Shown: positions 8,779 through 16,981 of the stretch, piece by piece
Layout of the letters: the number at the start of each line of letters is the position of its first letter
Position numbering within the stretch: the first letter of the stretch is position 1
DNA from: Lachnospiraceae bacterium
GTDB taxonomy: Bacteria; Bacillota; Clostridia; Lachnospirales; Lachnospiraceae
Reading direction: 5' to 3'
Length of the DNA stretch: 64,000 nt
NCBI GenBank assembly: GCA_902363135.1
Contig: CABIZF010000001.1
Span: 248,001-312,000, forward strand
Notes under the pieces: model-generated
What the model was told of the DNA's origin: nothing
What the model saw: the letters and a program-made list of their open reading frames with translations, nothing else
Databases searched by the model: none
Position numbers and translations under genes: made by a program

Positions 8779-9129
8779 CCAGAGGTATATGAGCTGTTCC
8801 GGGATTTCAAATATAATCCGATCGATGATGCTCGGTTCGCACTTCTGGAAGGAACAGAGGATGCCCTGGCGGATGACGAGAAGCGAGTGATAGACCTTGT
8901 TGTGAATACATTTGGAATGTATGGCGGAAAGGTATTGGAGAAGATCACGCACAATGAGGATCCGTGGATGGAAGCGAGGAAAGGATATGGCGACAGCATT
9001 CCTTCCAATGAGCTTCTGCCGAAAGAGAGGATCATGAAGTATTATATCCTGATAAACCAGAAATATGGCATAGATACGGAGGACGGTCTGCGGACATATA
9101 TCCATGGCATGCTTGATAAGGCATCATGA
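8779..9129 (+). pseudogene. Panacea/DUF4065 domain fragment, 5' end removed at the IS edge
   Basis: The frame is open from the right end of the IS (PEVYELFRDFKYN) and continues for 116 residues to TGA. The residues VLEKITHNEDPWMEARKGYG match the core of the Panacea (SocA-like, DUF4065) domain, whose members are often antitoxins or clamp-linked adaptors. In intact members the PEVYxxF region follows about 60 N-terminal residues, which are absent here and are not found on the left side of the IS. An internal ATG at 8887 has no good ribosome binding site. Probably inactive. No partner toxin is visible. Confidence 0.65.
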
Positions 9130-9167
9130 TCCATAACAGCTGAATCCGGTTCAAAGAGTCAGATCAT

Positions 9168-9206
9168 AAGGCTCAGAAGAGTTAAATCTTCTGGGTCTTA
9201 TTTTCA
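9168..9206 (+). terminator. Rho-independent terminator
   Basis: The imperfect stem AAGGCTCAGAAGA / TCTTCTGGGTCTT is followed by ATTTTC, 39 bases after the Panacea fragment. Confidence 0.65.
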
Positions 9207-9257
9207 TCCGCAATACAAACAGGCTCGTTCTTTCCAATCTTCTCATAAGGCAAATTA

Positions 9258-9286
9258 TTGATACTTAATAAAGCAATATATATCAT
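9258..9286 (+). promoter_or_regulatory. candidate promoter for the flavodoxin gene
   Basis: TTGATA at 9258 and TATCAT at 9281 with a 17-base spacer, about 180 bases upstream of the flavodoxin start. Nothing else is recognised in 9207-9463. Confidence 0.4.
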
Positions 9287-9463
9287 AAAGAGAAAGACCT
9301 TATTGTGTTTGGTGAAGAAGAAGCAAAGATGGTATTATACTGTTCATTGAAGAAAAACATACGGTATGATACAATAATAAAAGTTGAGAGCATAAGAACG
9401 CAAATAAATATTATACTTTCAAAATACAGAAAAACCATAGGTTTTGTATAACGAGGAAAATAA

Positions 9464-9895
9464 ATGAGAAAAGCAATCGTATATGCATCTGTACATCATG
9501 GAAATACAGCAAAATTAGTAAAAAGTATAGCAGAAGAGTGTCAGGTCGATTTGATTGATGCTGTAAAACAGCCAGATGCAGATCTGAGCAGTTATGATAT
9601 GATTGGGTTTGCATCAGGAATCTATTTTTCGAAATTTCATCAGTCGATATTGGGATTTGCAGAGAAAAACCTACCGGACGCCAAAAAGGTATTTCTGATC
9701 TGCACTTATGGTGGAAGTGCGAATTATAAATCCATAGAGCAGATTTTGGACAAGAAACATTCTAAGCTAATCGGAAAATTCGGGTGCAAGGGTTACGACA
9801 CATTTGGTCCATTTAAACTGGTTGGTGGAATTGCAAAAGGGCACCCGGATGAAGAAGATATAAAAAATGCAGTTGAGTTTGTAAAAGGATTATAA
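9464..9895 (+). CDS. flavodoxin family protein
   Basis: A 143-residue single-domain flavodoxin. The N-terminal phosphate-binding loop reads YASVHHGNTAKLVKSIA, and the aromatic/Asp FMN-contacting segments GFASGIYFSKFH and TYGGSANYKS follow. Flavodoxins are cytoplasmic FMN electron carriers that replace ferredoxin. The ribosome binding site is weak (CGAGGAAAATAA). A damaged DMT transporter gene begins 23 bases downstream with its own ribosome binding site, so the two were probably co-transcribed. Confidence 0.85.
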   Translation: MRKAIVYASVHHGNTAKLVKSIAEECQVDLIDAVKQPDADLSSYDMIGFASGIYFSKFHQSILGFAEKNLPDAKKVFLICTYGGSANYKSIEQILDKKHSKLIGKFGCKGYDTFGPFKLVGGIAKGHPDEEDIKNAVEFVKGL

Positions 9896-9918
9896 ATAGG
9901 AAAGAGAGAAACAGAACA

Positions 9919-10374
9919 ATGACACAAAAACAAAATCAATTGACAAAAACCGTTATCGTAGCGCTCCTTGCCAGTGTATGCTGTATCCTGTGGGGAAGTG
10001 CGATTCCGGTGATTAAGACGGGATATCGTCTTATGCAGGTGGAGTCCTCTGATATTGCGAGTCAGATTGTCTCTGCGGGGATTCGATTTACTTTGGCGGG
10101 GATTCTGGTACTGATTTTTGCGTCGATCCGGGAAAAGAAGGTGATGCTGCCGGATCGGACGCTCTTTAAATATGCAGTTCCGGTGTGCCTTGCGCAGACA
10201 GTAGTACAGTATTTCTTCTTTTACATAGGTGTGGCGCATACATCCGGAGTAAAGGGCGGCATTATTAGCGGGCTTGGAAATTTCATTGCTATTTTGCTTT
10301 CCTGTCTGATCTTTCGCAATGAGCGGATGACTGTCAGAAAAATCATCGGGTATGCGCCGGGATATATATCGTGA
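9919..10374 (+). pseudogene. truncated DMT/EamA-family transporter
   Basis: The 151 residues cover one EamA repeat of about five membrane helices (CCILWGSAIPVIKTGY, FTLAGILVLIF, FFYIGVAHTSGVKGGIISG). Intact family members have two such repeats in about 290-300 residues. At the break (KIIGYAPGYIS) the expected residues AGIYIVN continue in another frame, so a frameshift near 10350 has occurred, and the second half is then missing altogether. Substrate unknown. Probably non-functional. Confidence 0.75.
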
Positions 10375-10426
10375 ACTGTAACTTCCGGAAAGAAAAATAG
10401 CAGGAAAAAGAATTCGTCATTATCTG

Positions 10427-10454
10427 TTTTTCTGATAATCAGCTATCAGAAAAA
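10427..10454. repeat. perfect 11-bp inverted repeat
   Basis: TTTTTCTGATA and TATCAGAAAAA are separated by six bases, between the broken transporter and the SGNH hydrolase. It could be a leftover terminator or an operator. No T-run follows directly. Confidence 0.4.
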
Positions 10455-10613
10455 GGTAGTTTTCTCCGTTAACCTATTATGTTACTATGATATATAGGGA
10501 ATAAAGATTTGGCTGCAAGCAACAATACGATTGATACCGTGCCGGAACAGGATCGGGGATGTGGTGCTTCGCAGGAATAAAAGATACAAACAGACAGGAA
10601 TGGAGAAACAGAA

Positions 10614-11234
10614 ATGACAGAGGTACTTTGTTTTGGTGATTCAAACACATGGGGATATAATCCGAAGGATGGGAGCCGCTTTTCGTGGGAAATACGGTGG
10701 ACCGGGCGTTTGCAAAAGGAACTGCAAGGAGATGGCATTCGCGTTTTAGAAGAGGGGCTGTGCGGGCGCACAACGATCTTTGAGGATCCATTGCGACAGG
10801 GGCGCAGAGGGACGGAGCTCTTCCCGGTGCTGCTCGAGACGCACGGACAGCCGGAGTTCATCACACTGATGCTGGGGACGAATGATTGTAAGACGGTGTT
10901 TTCCGCATCGGCGGATGTGATCGGAAAAGGTGTGGCGCGTCTTCTGGAACAGGCCAGGCAGTGTGCACCAAAGAGCAGAGTGCTGGTCATCTCACCGATC
11001 TATCTGGGCGAGCGGGTGTGGAAGGACGGCTTTGACCCCGAATTTTCACCGGAATCCGTGGAAGTATCAAAGCGGCTCGGCGATGTCTATGAGAAGATCG
11101 CCAACCGATACGGAGCCGCATTCCTTCGCGCTTCTGACTACGTGAAGAGCAGCGCAGAGGATCAGGAGCATATGGATGCCGAAAATCACCGGATCTTTGC
11201 GGAGGTGGTCGGAAGGAAGATACGGGAGATGTGA
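10614..11234 (+). CDS. SGNH/GDSL-family hydrolase (arylesterase-like)
   Basis: A 206-residue cytoplasmic SGNH hydrolase. Block I is CFGDSNTWGYNP with nucleophile Ser10. The Asn block is MLGTNDCK. The C-terminal Asp/His pair is in MDAENHRIF. The length and the DGFDPEFSPESVEVS segment match the arylesterase/acyltransferase group of the family. Substrate specificity cannot be inferred. The ribosome binding site GGAG is 8 bases from ATG. Its stop codon is fused to a stub of a sugar-binding protein gene, so the junction just after it is a deletion or rearrangement point. Confidence 0.88.
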   Translation: MTEVLCFGDSNTWGYNPKDGSRFSWEIRWTGRLQKELQGDGIRVLEEGLCGRTTIFEDPLRQGRRGTELFPVLLETHGQPEFITLMLGTNDCKTVFSASADVIGKGVARLLEQARQCAPKSRVLVISPIYLGERVWKDGFDPEFSPESVEVSKRLGDVYEKIANRYGAAFLRASDYVKSSAEDQEHMDAENHRIFAEVVGRKIREM

Positions 11235-11512
11235 AAGAAATATATTACTTCTATGACGATGAACGCTACACCGACTGGGTGGCTATGGAAGGGTTCCTCC
11301 CGGCGACAAAGACAGGTGGCGAAGCCCTTGCAGCATCCGATCCGGATATGGCAAGCTGGATTGACATTCTTGGCAACTGTAAGTTCTATCCGACAGCAAA
11401 AGCTGAATGGGCTGATGTAAAGCAGGGTGTTATCAGTGCTGAGCAGAATGCGCTTCTCGGTGAAAGTGTCCAGGAACAGTTGGATAACCTTCAGGCAGAA
11501 ATTGCTGGTTAA
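11231..11512 (+). pseudogene. 3' stub of a sugar ABC transporter binding-protein gene
   Basis: The 93 residues match only the C-terminal end of group 1 extracellular solute-binding proteins: YDDERYTDWVAMEGFLPATK, then the PTAKAEW...LLGESVQEQLDNL tail. About 330 N-terminal residues, including signal peptide and ligand site, are missing. The frame overlaps the stop of the SGNH hydrolase (ATGTGA). The order stub, hairpin, MalF-type, MalG-type is the normal sugar-transporter order, so the 3' end is native and the 5' part was deleted. It cannot work as a binding protein. Confidence 0.8.
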
Positions 11513-11535
11513 GAGATACCATATTTCGGAAAACA

Positions 11536-11572
11536 GAAAATGGACCGGGCTGTTTAGGTCCGGTCCATTTTC
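11536..11572 (+). terminator. intercistronic hairpin after the binding-protein stub
   Basis: GAAAATGGACCGG pairs with CCGGTCCATTTTC around an 11-base loop. Hairpins at this position usually raise binding-protein mRNA relative to permease mRNA. There is no long T-run, so it is probably a processing or partial termination site. Confidence 0.6.
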
Positions 11573-11618
11573 CGTGTATGTGCGCCTTAATTATACAAAA
11601 TAGAAACGAGGTGTTCTT

Positions 11619-12497
11619 GTGAAGAAAAAATTGCGTAGCATCGAACCCTATATATGGATTCTTCCAAGCGTATTGTTGATGGCGGTCTTTATTGTAGTAC
11701 CGATTGGATTTGTATTTCGCATGTCCTTCAGCAAAATCAGTAAGGCCGGTCTGATCAAAGGCTTCTGCGGTTTTGACAACTTCCAAAAGGTCCTGGGCAG
11801 TCCGGCTTTTTCTATGGTTCTGAAAAATACGATTGTCTGGACGGTTGCTGTTGTAGGGCTATCTACGATTCTTGGATTTATTCTGGCGATTGTCCTGAAT
11901 AATAATTTTAAAGGTCGAAAGATTGCCCGTGCTGTTATCGTTTTCCCGTGGGCTACTACACTGATTATTCAGGCCAGTATCTGGAAGTTTATTATTGATA
12001 CGGACTATGGTACTTTAAATACGCTTCTCTTGAAATTAGGGATCATTGACCATGCCATCAACTGGACGCCGACTGCAGGCGCTTACTTTGCGTGGGAGAT
12101 AGCCTGTGGTATCTTTGTAACGATTCCATTTGTCACCTTTACGGTCCTGTCCGGTCTGCAGAGTATTGATGATGGATTTTATGAAGCAGCTACGGTAGAT
12201 GGTGCCGATTACTGGCAGAAGATGTTCCAGATCACGATTCCACTGGTACGTCCGTCTCTTACCGTAAGTACGGTATTGAACATTATCTATGTATTTAACT
12301 CTTTTCCGATTATCTGGACCATCACCAAAGGAGATCCGGCAAACCGGACGGATACACTGGTTACTTACCTGTATAAGCTCGCATTTTACAATGGCAAACA
12401 GGGCGATGCTGCGGCAGTTTCTGTCATTGGTTTCCTGATCCTGTTTATCTGTGCAAGTATTTATATGATATCCGTATTAAGGAAAGGGGATAGCTGA
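11619..12497 (+). CDS. sugar ABC transporter permease, MalF type
   Basis: A 292-residue inner-membrane permease with six predicted membrane segments, starting at PYIWILPSVLLMAVFIVVP. The EAA loop is seen as YEAATVDGADYWQKMF-QITIPLVRP. It would form a heterodimer with the next gene product to import a carbohydrate. The start is GTG at 11619 after AACGAGGTG. No ATPase is encoded nearby; relatives often share a common MsiK-like ATPase. The partner binding protein is broken here, so the system may be inactive. Confidence 0.9.
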   Translation: MKKKLRSIEPYIWILPSVLLMAVFIVVPIGFVFRMSFSKISKAGLIKGFCGFDNFQKVLGSPAFSMVLKNTIVWTVAVVGLSTILGFILAIVLNNNFKGRKIARAVIVFPWATTLIIQASIWKFIIDTDYGTLNTLLLKLGIIDHAINWTPTAGAYFAWEIACGIFVTIPFVTFTVLSGLQSIDDGFYEAATVDGADYWQKMFQITIPLVRPSLTVSTVLNIIYVFNSFPIIWTITKGDPANRTDTLVTYLYKLAFYNGKQGDAAAVSVIGFLILFICASIYMISVLRKGDS

Positions 12498-12498
12498 T

Positions 12499-13344
12499 AT
12501 GAGAAATACAAAATCCGGGAAAAAATTAGTCTTACGTATATTTTTGTATCTGGCTGTCATCATCATCTGCCTGATTACACTATATCCATATTTCGTAACC
12601 ATCTGCACAGCATTAAAGAGCCGTGCTGAGATCTTTGCTGCTTCTGGTACTGTATTCCCGGTTCATCCGATCTGGTCAAATCTGACAGATGTCTGGTCTA
12701 AAGCACCGATGGGCAGCTATATGCTGAACTCTGTTCTGATTGCCGGGGGATCTACACTTCTGGCCATGCTCTGCGGGATTCCTGCTGCATATGCATTATC
12801 CAGAATGAAATTCAAAGGCCAGACAGTCTTTCTTGGATTTGTCATTGTCTCCCAGATGTTTGCTCCGGTGGTTCTCCTGATAGGTATCTACAAGGTCATG
12901 ATGTTTCTGCACCTGACCAACAGTATTTTGGGACTGATTTTTATAAATGCCGCATTTAACCAGGCATTTGCCATCTGGTTGCTGCGCGGTACCTTTATAA
13001 GTATTTCTGCTGAAATGGAACAGGCGGCTACGATTGATGGCTGCAATCGTGTTCAGGCTCTGATCAGGATTTTGCTCCCGGTTGCTGCGCCTGGTATCGT
13101 GACTGCACTGATTTTCGTATTTATCAATGCATGGAATGAATATACGGTAGCGTTGACACTGATTTCTACAGATACGTTTAAACCTCTGACGGTCGGTATC
13201 AATATTTTCAACGGTTATAATATGGTTGAATGGCAGTATCTATTTGCAGCTTCACTGTATGCCATAGTTCCGGTTGTAATACTGTTCCTCGGTATTGAGA
13301 AGAATCTGGTCGGAGGCCTTACGTCTGGTGGTGTAAAGGGCTGA
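12499..13344 (+). CDS. sugar ABC transporter permease, MalG type
   Basis: The 281-residue second permease subunit begins one base after the MalF-type stop, with an AAGGGG ribosome binding site. It has six membrane segments and an EAA loop (MEQAATIDGCNRVQAL-IRILLPVAAPG). Residues VIVSQMFAPVVLLIGIYKVM are typical of the MalG branch. It is followed by a repeat element and a terminator-like hairpin. Intact, but its operon lacks a complete binding protein. Confidence 0.9.
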   Translation: MRNTKSGKKLVLRIFLYLAVIIICLITLYPYFVTICTALKSRAEIFAASGTVFPVHPIWSNLTDVWSKAPMGSYMLNSVLIAGGSTLLAMLCGIPAAYALSRMKFKGQTVFLGFVIVSQMFAPVVLLIGIYKVMMFLHLTNSILGLIFINAAFNQAFAIWLLRGTFISISAEMEQAATIDGCNRVQALIRILLPVAAPGIVTALIFVFINAWNEYTVALTLISTDTFKPLTVGINIFNGYNMVEWQYLFAASLYAIVPVVILFLGIEKNLVGGLTSGGVKG

Positions 13345-13362
13345 TTCGACGCTTTCGACACA

Positions 13363-13452
13363 GTCAAGCGGATATTCGCAATCCGCTTCGCTACTTGCTT
13401 ATAACCGAATGCTGCTTCGCAGCTTATCAGGAGTGGCTTGCACCACTCCTGA
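13363..13452 (-). repeat. dispersed palindromic intergenic repeat, copy 3 (inverted)
   Basis: On the minus strand the copy reads GGAGTGGTGCAAGCCACTCC, then GATAAGCTGCGAAGCAGC and ATTCGGTTAT, then AAGTAGCGAAGCGGATTGCG. This is the same module order as copies 1 and 2, but the central part is missing. Confidence 0.75.
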
Positions 13453-13474
13453 TACAATATTACTTATGTGTAGG

Positions 13475-13504
13475 AAGGGTTTGCTGAAAGGCAGGCCCTT
13501 TTTA
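13475..13504 (+). terminator. terminator-like hairpin after the sugar permeases
   Basis: AAGGG...CCCTT with an inner TTTGC/GCAGG pairing and a following TTTTT. Confidence 0.55.
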
Positions 13505-13544
13505 GAAAGGAAATACTTGCGATGAAACTTGTCACAGTAAATTG

Positions 13545-13658
13545 AAATCCATCCAGGAGTCATGTAAACATAAGGCGGTCGTGCTCGTATCACACCGGTT
13601 GTCCACAATAAACGTGGAAGATATCGTATATGAGATGGAGAATGAGAGAGTGTCGTAG
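13545..13658 (+). pseudogene. remnant of an ABC exporter nucleotide-binding domain
   Basis: The 37 codons read KSIQESCKHKAVVLVSHRL and STINVEDIVYEMENERV before TAG. This matches the H-loop and following strand of exporter-type ATPases (SHRLST, then the xMENGRIVE position). Walker A, signature and Walker B are absent. It is a short leftover. A start-like ATG at 13522 upstream is closed by TGA after seven codons. Confidence 0.5.
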
Positions 13659-13683
13659 AAACCGGAACAATCGAATCTTATCA

Positions 13684-13748
13684 AAAAGGACATCCGCTTT
13701 CCGGAGATATATCAAAATGATATATTTCGGAAGTGGGATGTCCTTTTC
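13684..13748. terminator. large bidirectional hairpin terminator
   Basis: AAAAAGGACATCC pairs with GGGATGTCCTTTTC, with an inner palindrome around ATATATCA/TGATATAT. A second, smaller hairpin (CTTTACAGGA / TCCTGTAAAG) follows at 13757-13783. Together they can stop both the plus-strand remnants and the minus-strand ABC operon. Confidence 0.75.
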
Positions 13749-13804
13749 TGCTCTTGCTTTACAGGAAATTATGTCCTGTAAAGTAAAAAATATATACAGG
13801 ATAG

Positions 13805-14599
13805 TTATCCAAGCAGCGCCTGGTCATTTGCAAACTGTTCGCCGCTCGCCTTCTCGAACTGCTGCAGCAGATCGTTTACGGTCAGATGCTTCTTTTCCTC
13901 TCCGCGAATGTCGAGGACAACGCGGCCCTCCCACATCATGATCAGGCGATTTCCGTGCAGGATGGCATCGCGCATGTTGTGGGTGATCATGATTGTCGTG
14001 AGACGATCGCGGTTTACGATCGTTTCGGTCAGATCGAGTACCTTTGCTGCGGTTTTCGGGTCCAGAGCGGCCGTGTGCTCGTCGAGCAGCAGAAGCTTTG
14101 GCTTTTTCAGTGTTGCCATGAGCAGGGTGAGCGCCTGTCGCTGTCCGCCGGAGAGCAGGCCGACCTTGGAGGTCAGTCGTGTCTCAAGGCCGAGACCGAG
14201 CGGTGCAAGCAAGGAGACATATTCTTGCCGCTCTGCCTTTGTGATGCCGGGAGCGAGCAGACGGCGCTTGCCGCGTCGCTTGGCGAGTGCCAGATTTTCC
14301 TGAATCTCCATCGTGGCGGCGGTTCCGGTCATCGGATCCTGAAAGACGCGGCCAAGGTAGATGGCACGCTTGTGCTCCGGGAGCTTTGTGACATCCTCGC
14401 CGTCGATGAGAATCTGTCCCTCGTCGACCATCCATGTTCCGGCGACCGCATTGAGCATGGTCGATTTTCCGGCTCCGTTTCCACCGATGACGGTCACAAA
14501 ATCGCCATCGTCCAGAGACAGGTTCAGGCCGTTTAAGGCTACCTTTTCATTAATGGTTCCAGGATTAAAGGTTTTGTGAATGTTTTTCAGTTCAAGCAT
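13805..14599 (-). CDS. ABC transporter ATP-binding protein, TrpZ-like
   Basis: A 264-residue ATPase with Walker A GGNGAGKSTM, Q-loop RVFQDPMTGTAATM, signature LLSGGQRQAL, Walker B KLLLLDEHTAALDP and switch His in ITHNM. It is encoded after a permease and a PF04392-type binding protein, as in the streptococcal TrpXYZ and related systems that import tryptophan, tyrosine or similar small solutes. The gene overlaps the permease stop by 8 bases, so it is translationally coupled. Confidence 0.9.
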   Translation of the reverse strand: MLELKNIHKTFNPGTINEKVALNGLNLSLDDGDFVTVIGGNGAGKSTMLNAVAGTWMVDEGQILIDGEDVTKLPEHKRAIYLGRVFQDPMTGTAATMEIQENLALAKRRGKRRLLAPGITKAERQEYVSLLAPLGLGLETRLTSKVGLLSGGQRQALTLLMATLKKPKLLLLDEHTAALDPKTAAKVLDLTETIVNRDRLTTIMITHNMRDAILHGNRLIMMWEGRVVLDIRGEEKKHLTVNDLLQQFEKASGEQFANDQALLG

Positions 14600-15518
14600 G
14601 TCTGTTCCCTCCCCGTTTTACAGGCTTTGAAAAATAATGTCCCTTCCAGTATGGGATGGCGAGGAATACAGCCACCACAAGTGCGGAGAGCAGCTTCAGC
14701 AGATCGGTATCGATGCCGAGCCAGATGACGGTCTGCAGAACCAGGTAGTACAGGATCGAGCCGAGCGCAACAGCCAGAAGGCGCAGAGCAAAATTTTTGA
14801 AAATACGTCCGAAAATCGCTTCACCGATGATGACAGCGGCCAGTCCGATGACGATCGCGCCACGCCCCATATTGACATCTGCAAAGCCCTGATACTGTGC
14901 GAGCAGCGCACTTGAGAGAGCTACCAGTCCGTTGGAGACCATCAGTCCGAGCACTTTATTGAAATTTGTATTGATGCCCTGTGCGCGGGACATGCTGGCA
15001 TTGCAGCCGGTCGCACGGATCGCACAGCCAAGCTCTGTGCCGAAGAACCAGTAGAGGACCGCAATCAGCACGAGGATGAAGATGGCAACGACAAAGATCG
15101 TATTTTTATAAAATGCAACGCCTTTAATATAACGAAGCGAGACGAGCAGATCGTACTGGCTGACGTTGATCGCCTGATTTGCCTTTCCCATGACCTTCAG
15201 ATTTACCGAATAGAGGGAAAGCTGTGTCAGGATTCCGGCGAGGATCGCCGGGATACCCATGAAGGTGTGGAAAATGCCTGTCGCGAGTCCGGCAAGCATT
15301 CCGGCTCCGGTTGCAGCCAGCATGGAAGGCCAGACGCCGAAGCCGGCCTGCATCATCATAATACATACAGCGCCGCCGGTACACATTGTCCCGTCGACGG
15401 TCAGATCTGCGACATCCAGAATTCGGAACGTCAGGTAGACGCCGATCGCCATGATGCCCCAGATAAGTCCCTGTGCAGCTGCTCCTGGCAGTGCATTGAT
15501 CAGGTTTATAATATTCAT
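14592..15518 (-). CDS. ABC transporter permease, TrpY-like (BPD_transp_2)
   Basis: A 308-residue membrane protein with about eight to nine helices, starting MNIINLINALPGAAAQGLIWG. Sequences AIGVYLTFRILDVADLTVDG and RATGCNASMSRAQGIN are typical of the branched-chain-type permeases that pair with PF04392 binding proteins. The start at 15518 has AGGAGG 10 bases upstream; the frame extends further 5' without a plausible start. A terminator-like hairpin separates it from the binding protein gene. Confidence 0.9.
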   Translation of the reverse strand: MNIINLINALPGAAAQGLIWGIMAIGVYLTFRILDVADLTVDGTMCTGGAVCIMMMQAGFGVWPSMLAATGAGMLAGLATGIFHTFMGIPAILAGILTQLSLYSVNLKVMGKANQAINVSQYDLLVSLRYIKGVAFYKNTIFVVAIFILVLIAVLYWFFGTELGCAIRATGCNASMSRAQGINTNFNKVLGLMVSNGLVALSSALLAQYQGFADVNMGRGAIVIGLAAVIIGEAIFGRIFKNFALRLLAVALGSILYYLVLQTVIWLGIDTDLLKLLSALVVAVFLAIPYWKGHYFSKPVKRGGNRHA

Positions 15519-15540
15519 AGTGAAAGTCCTCCTGATAGAC

Positions 15541-15573
15541 AAAACGGCGGGAGAGGAAGCATCCTTTCCCGCT
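15541..15573 (-). terminator. intercistronic attenuator between binding protein and permease
   Basis: On the minus strand AGCGGGAAAGGAT pairs with TTCCTCTCCCGC, followed by CGTTTT. It probably lets the binding protein be made in excess over the permease. Confidence 0.65.
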
Positions 15574-15693
15574 GTATGTGGTCTTAATATGTAAGCTGAT
15601 TCGTTAGCCATCCTGTCAGCCTGCCGAAGCATTCCTGAACACAGAGTCTGCAGGCCATCCGGACAGTTAACGATGAATTCAAAACCGGTGTAC

Positions 15694-16725
15694 TTACTCG
15701 GTAACTGCCTCTGTGACAGCTTCGGTAGCAGCTTCGGTAGAAGCCTCAGTCGTATCCTCTGCCTCTGCACCGATAGCTACGTAATCATCCGGAACCGTGA
15801 TGCCGAGCTCTTCGCAGATTTCAGCATTGTATTCCTTTGTGAAGTTCGGAGCGTACTCGACCGGCATGGTGGAAATATCCTCACCGTCTGCGAGAATTCT
15901 GACAGCCATCTCACCGGTTGCATATCCGAGGTCGTAGTAACTGATGGAGAGCGTTGCCACGCCACATCCGGCACAGATACCTTCCTCACCTGTAATTACC
16001 GGAACCTTTTCCGGAAGGCAGATGTTGTTGATGATCTCAGTGTTGGAAGCGACGGTGTTATCGGTCGGCACGTAGATGACATCTGACTCGGAAGCAGCGG
16101 TCGTTGTGACAGAAGAAAGATCATTCGAATCGGAGAATGCGTAATATTCGCAGGTGTATCCGAGCTCCTCAAGTGCTGCTTTTACCGTATCGACCTGATA
16201 CTGGGAGTTCGGCTCTGCAGAACAGTAAAGCAGTCCGACCGTTTTTGCATCCGGGAACAGCTCATTCAGCATTGCTGCCTGCTGATCGAGCGGAGCCAGA
16301 TCAGAAGTACCGGAGATATTGCCGCCGACGGTACCATCAAAATCCTTCAGGCCAAGTGCCACACCATATTCGGTAACAGAGGTACCAAGGATCGGAATCT
16401 CAGCTGTACCTGCCTGTGCGGCCTGAAGGGCCGGAGTCGCGTTTGCAAGGATCAGGTCAACGCCGTTGGAGACGAAGCCGTTGATAATCGTGGAGCAGGT
16501 ATTGGAATCGCCCTGTGCGTTCTGCTCATCAAAGTTAACGGCATCGCCGAACTTATCGGTCAGGGCATCCTTGAAGCCCTCGGTCGCTGCGTCAAGCGCT
16601 ACGTGCTGCACGAGCTGGCAGATACCGATATTGTACGTTTTTGCCTCCTCTGCACTGACGCCGGTGACAAGCATGCTGCCGACTGCAGTCGCTGCAAGGA
16701 TTGTGGATACAAGTTTCTTTTTCAT
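15694..16725 (-). CDS. ABC substrate-binding protein, PF04392 (TrpX-like)
   Basis: A 343-residue lipoprotein-like or secreted binding protein. The signal peptide MKKKLVSTILAATAVGSML is followed by the two-lobed fold (NIGICQLVQHVALD; DLILANATPALQAAQ; VGLLYCSAEPNSQYQV). No lipobox cysteine is clear. The C-terminal tail is a Thr-Glu-Ala repeat (EASTEAATEAVTEAVTE), unusual for the family but shared with other exported proteins in this window. The start at 16725 has GAGGAGGG upstream. Ligand likely an aromatic amino acid or similar small molecule by family; not provable here. Confidence 0.9.
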   Translation of the reverse strand: MKKKLVSTILAATAVGSMLVTGVSAEEAKTYNIGICQLVQHVALDAATEGFKDALTDKFGDAVNFDEQNAQGDSNTCSTIINGFVSNGVDLILANATPALQAAQAGTAEIPILGTSVTEYGVALGLKDFDGTVGGNISGTSDLAPLDQQAAMLNELFPDAKTVGLLYCSAEPNSQYQVDTVKAALEELGYTCEYYAFSDSNDLSSVTTTAASESDVIYVPTDNTVASNTEIINNICLPEKVPVITGEEGICAGCGVATLSISYYDLGYATGEMAVRILADGEDISTMPVEYAPNFTKEYNAEICEELGITVPDDYVAIGAEAEDTTEASTEAATEAVTEAVTE

Positions 16726-16761
16726 AAAAAGGTCCCTCCTCGTAAAATTCATCTATTTAAA

Positions 16762-16790
16762 AACATAGCGCTTTAAAGCGAAAAAGTCAA
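16762..16790 (-). promoter_or_regulatory. promoter of the TrpX-like operon with palindromic operator
   Basis: On the minus strand TTGACT and TATGTT have a 17-base spacer. The spacer contains the perfect 12-bp palindrome CGCTTTAAAGCG (16769-16780), placed where a bound repressor would block RNA polymerase. Confidence 0.7.
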
Positions 16791-16861
16791 TAAAAATTTG
16801 CAGAAAGTGAAGAAATTTATAAAAAGCAGGGATAGATTTCAAAATAAATAGTGGAAAAGAG

Positions 16862-16890
16862 TTGTAATTTGCCTCACCGGAAGGTAAAAT
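16862..16890 (+). promoter_or_regulatory. promoter of the GH20-like gene
   Basis: TTGTAA and TAAAAT with a 17-base spacer, about 90 bases before the start codon. Confidence 0.55.
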
Positions 16891-16981
16891 GAAAAATACT
16901 GGCTGTAGCAGACTAGGCTTTTTTACTGCCTGGCATCTTGGAACAAACAGCAGAAAATGACAAACTACAAGGGGGAACACC

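Noticed and set aside
13522..13545. Small gene starting at the ATG of 13522
   Set aside because: It closes after seven codons; only a leftover start with a ribosome binding site.
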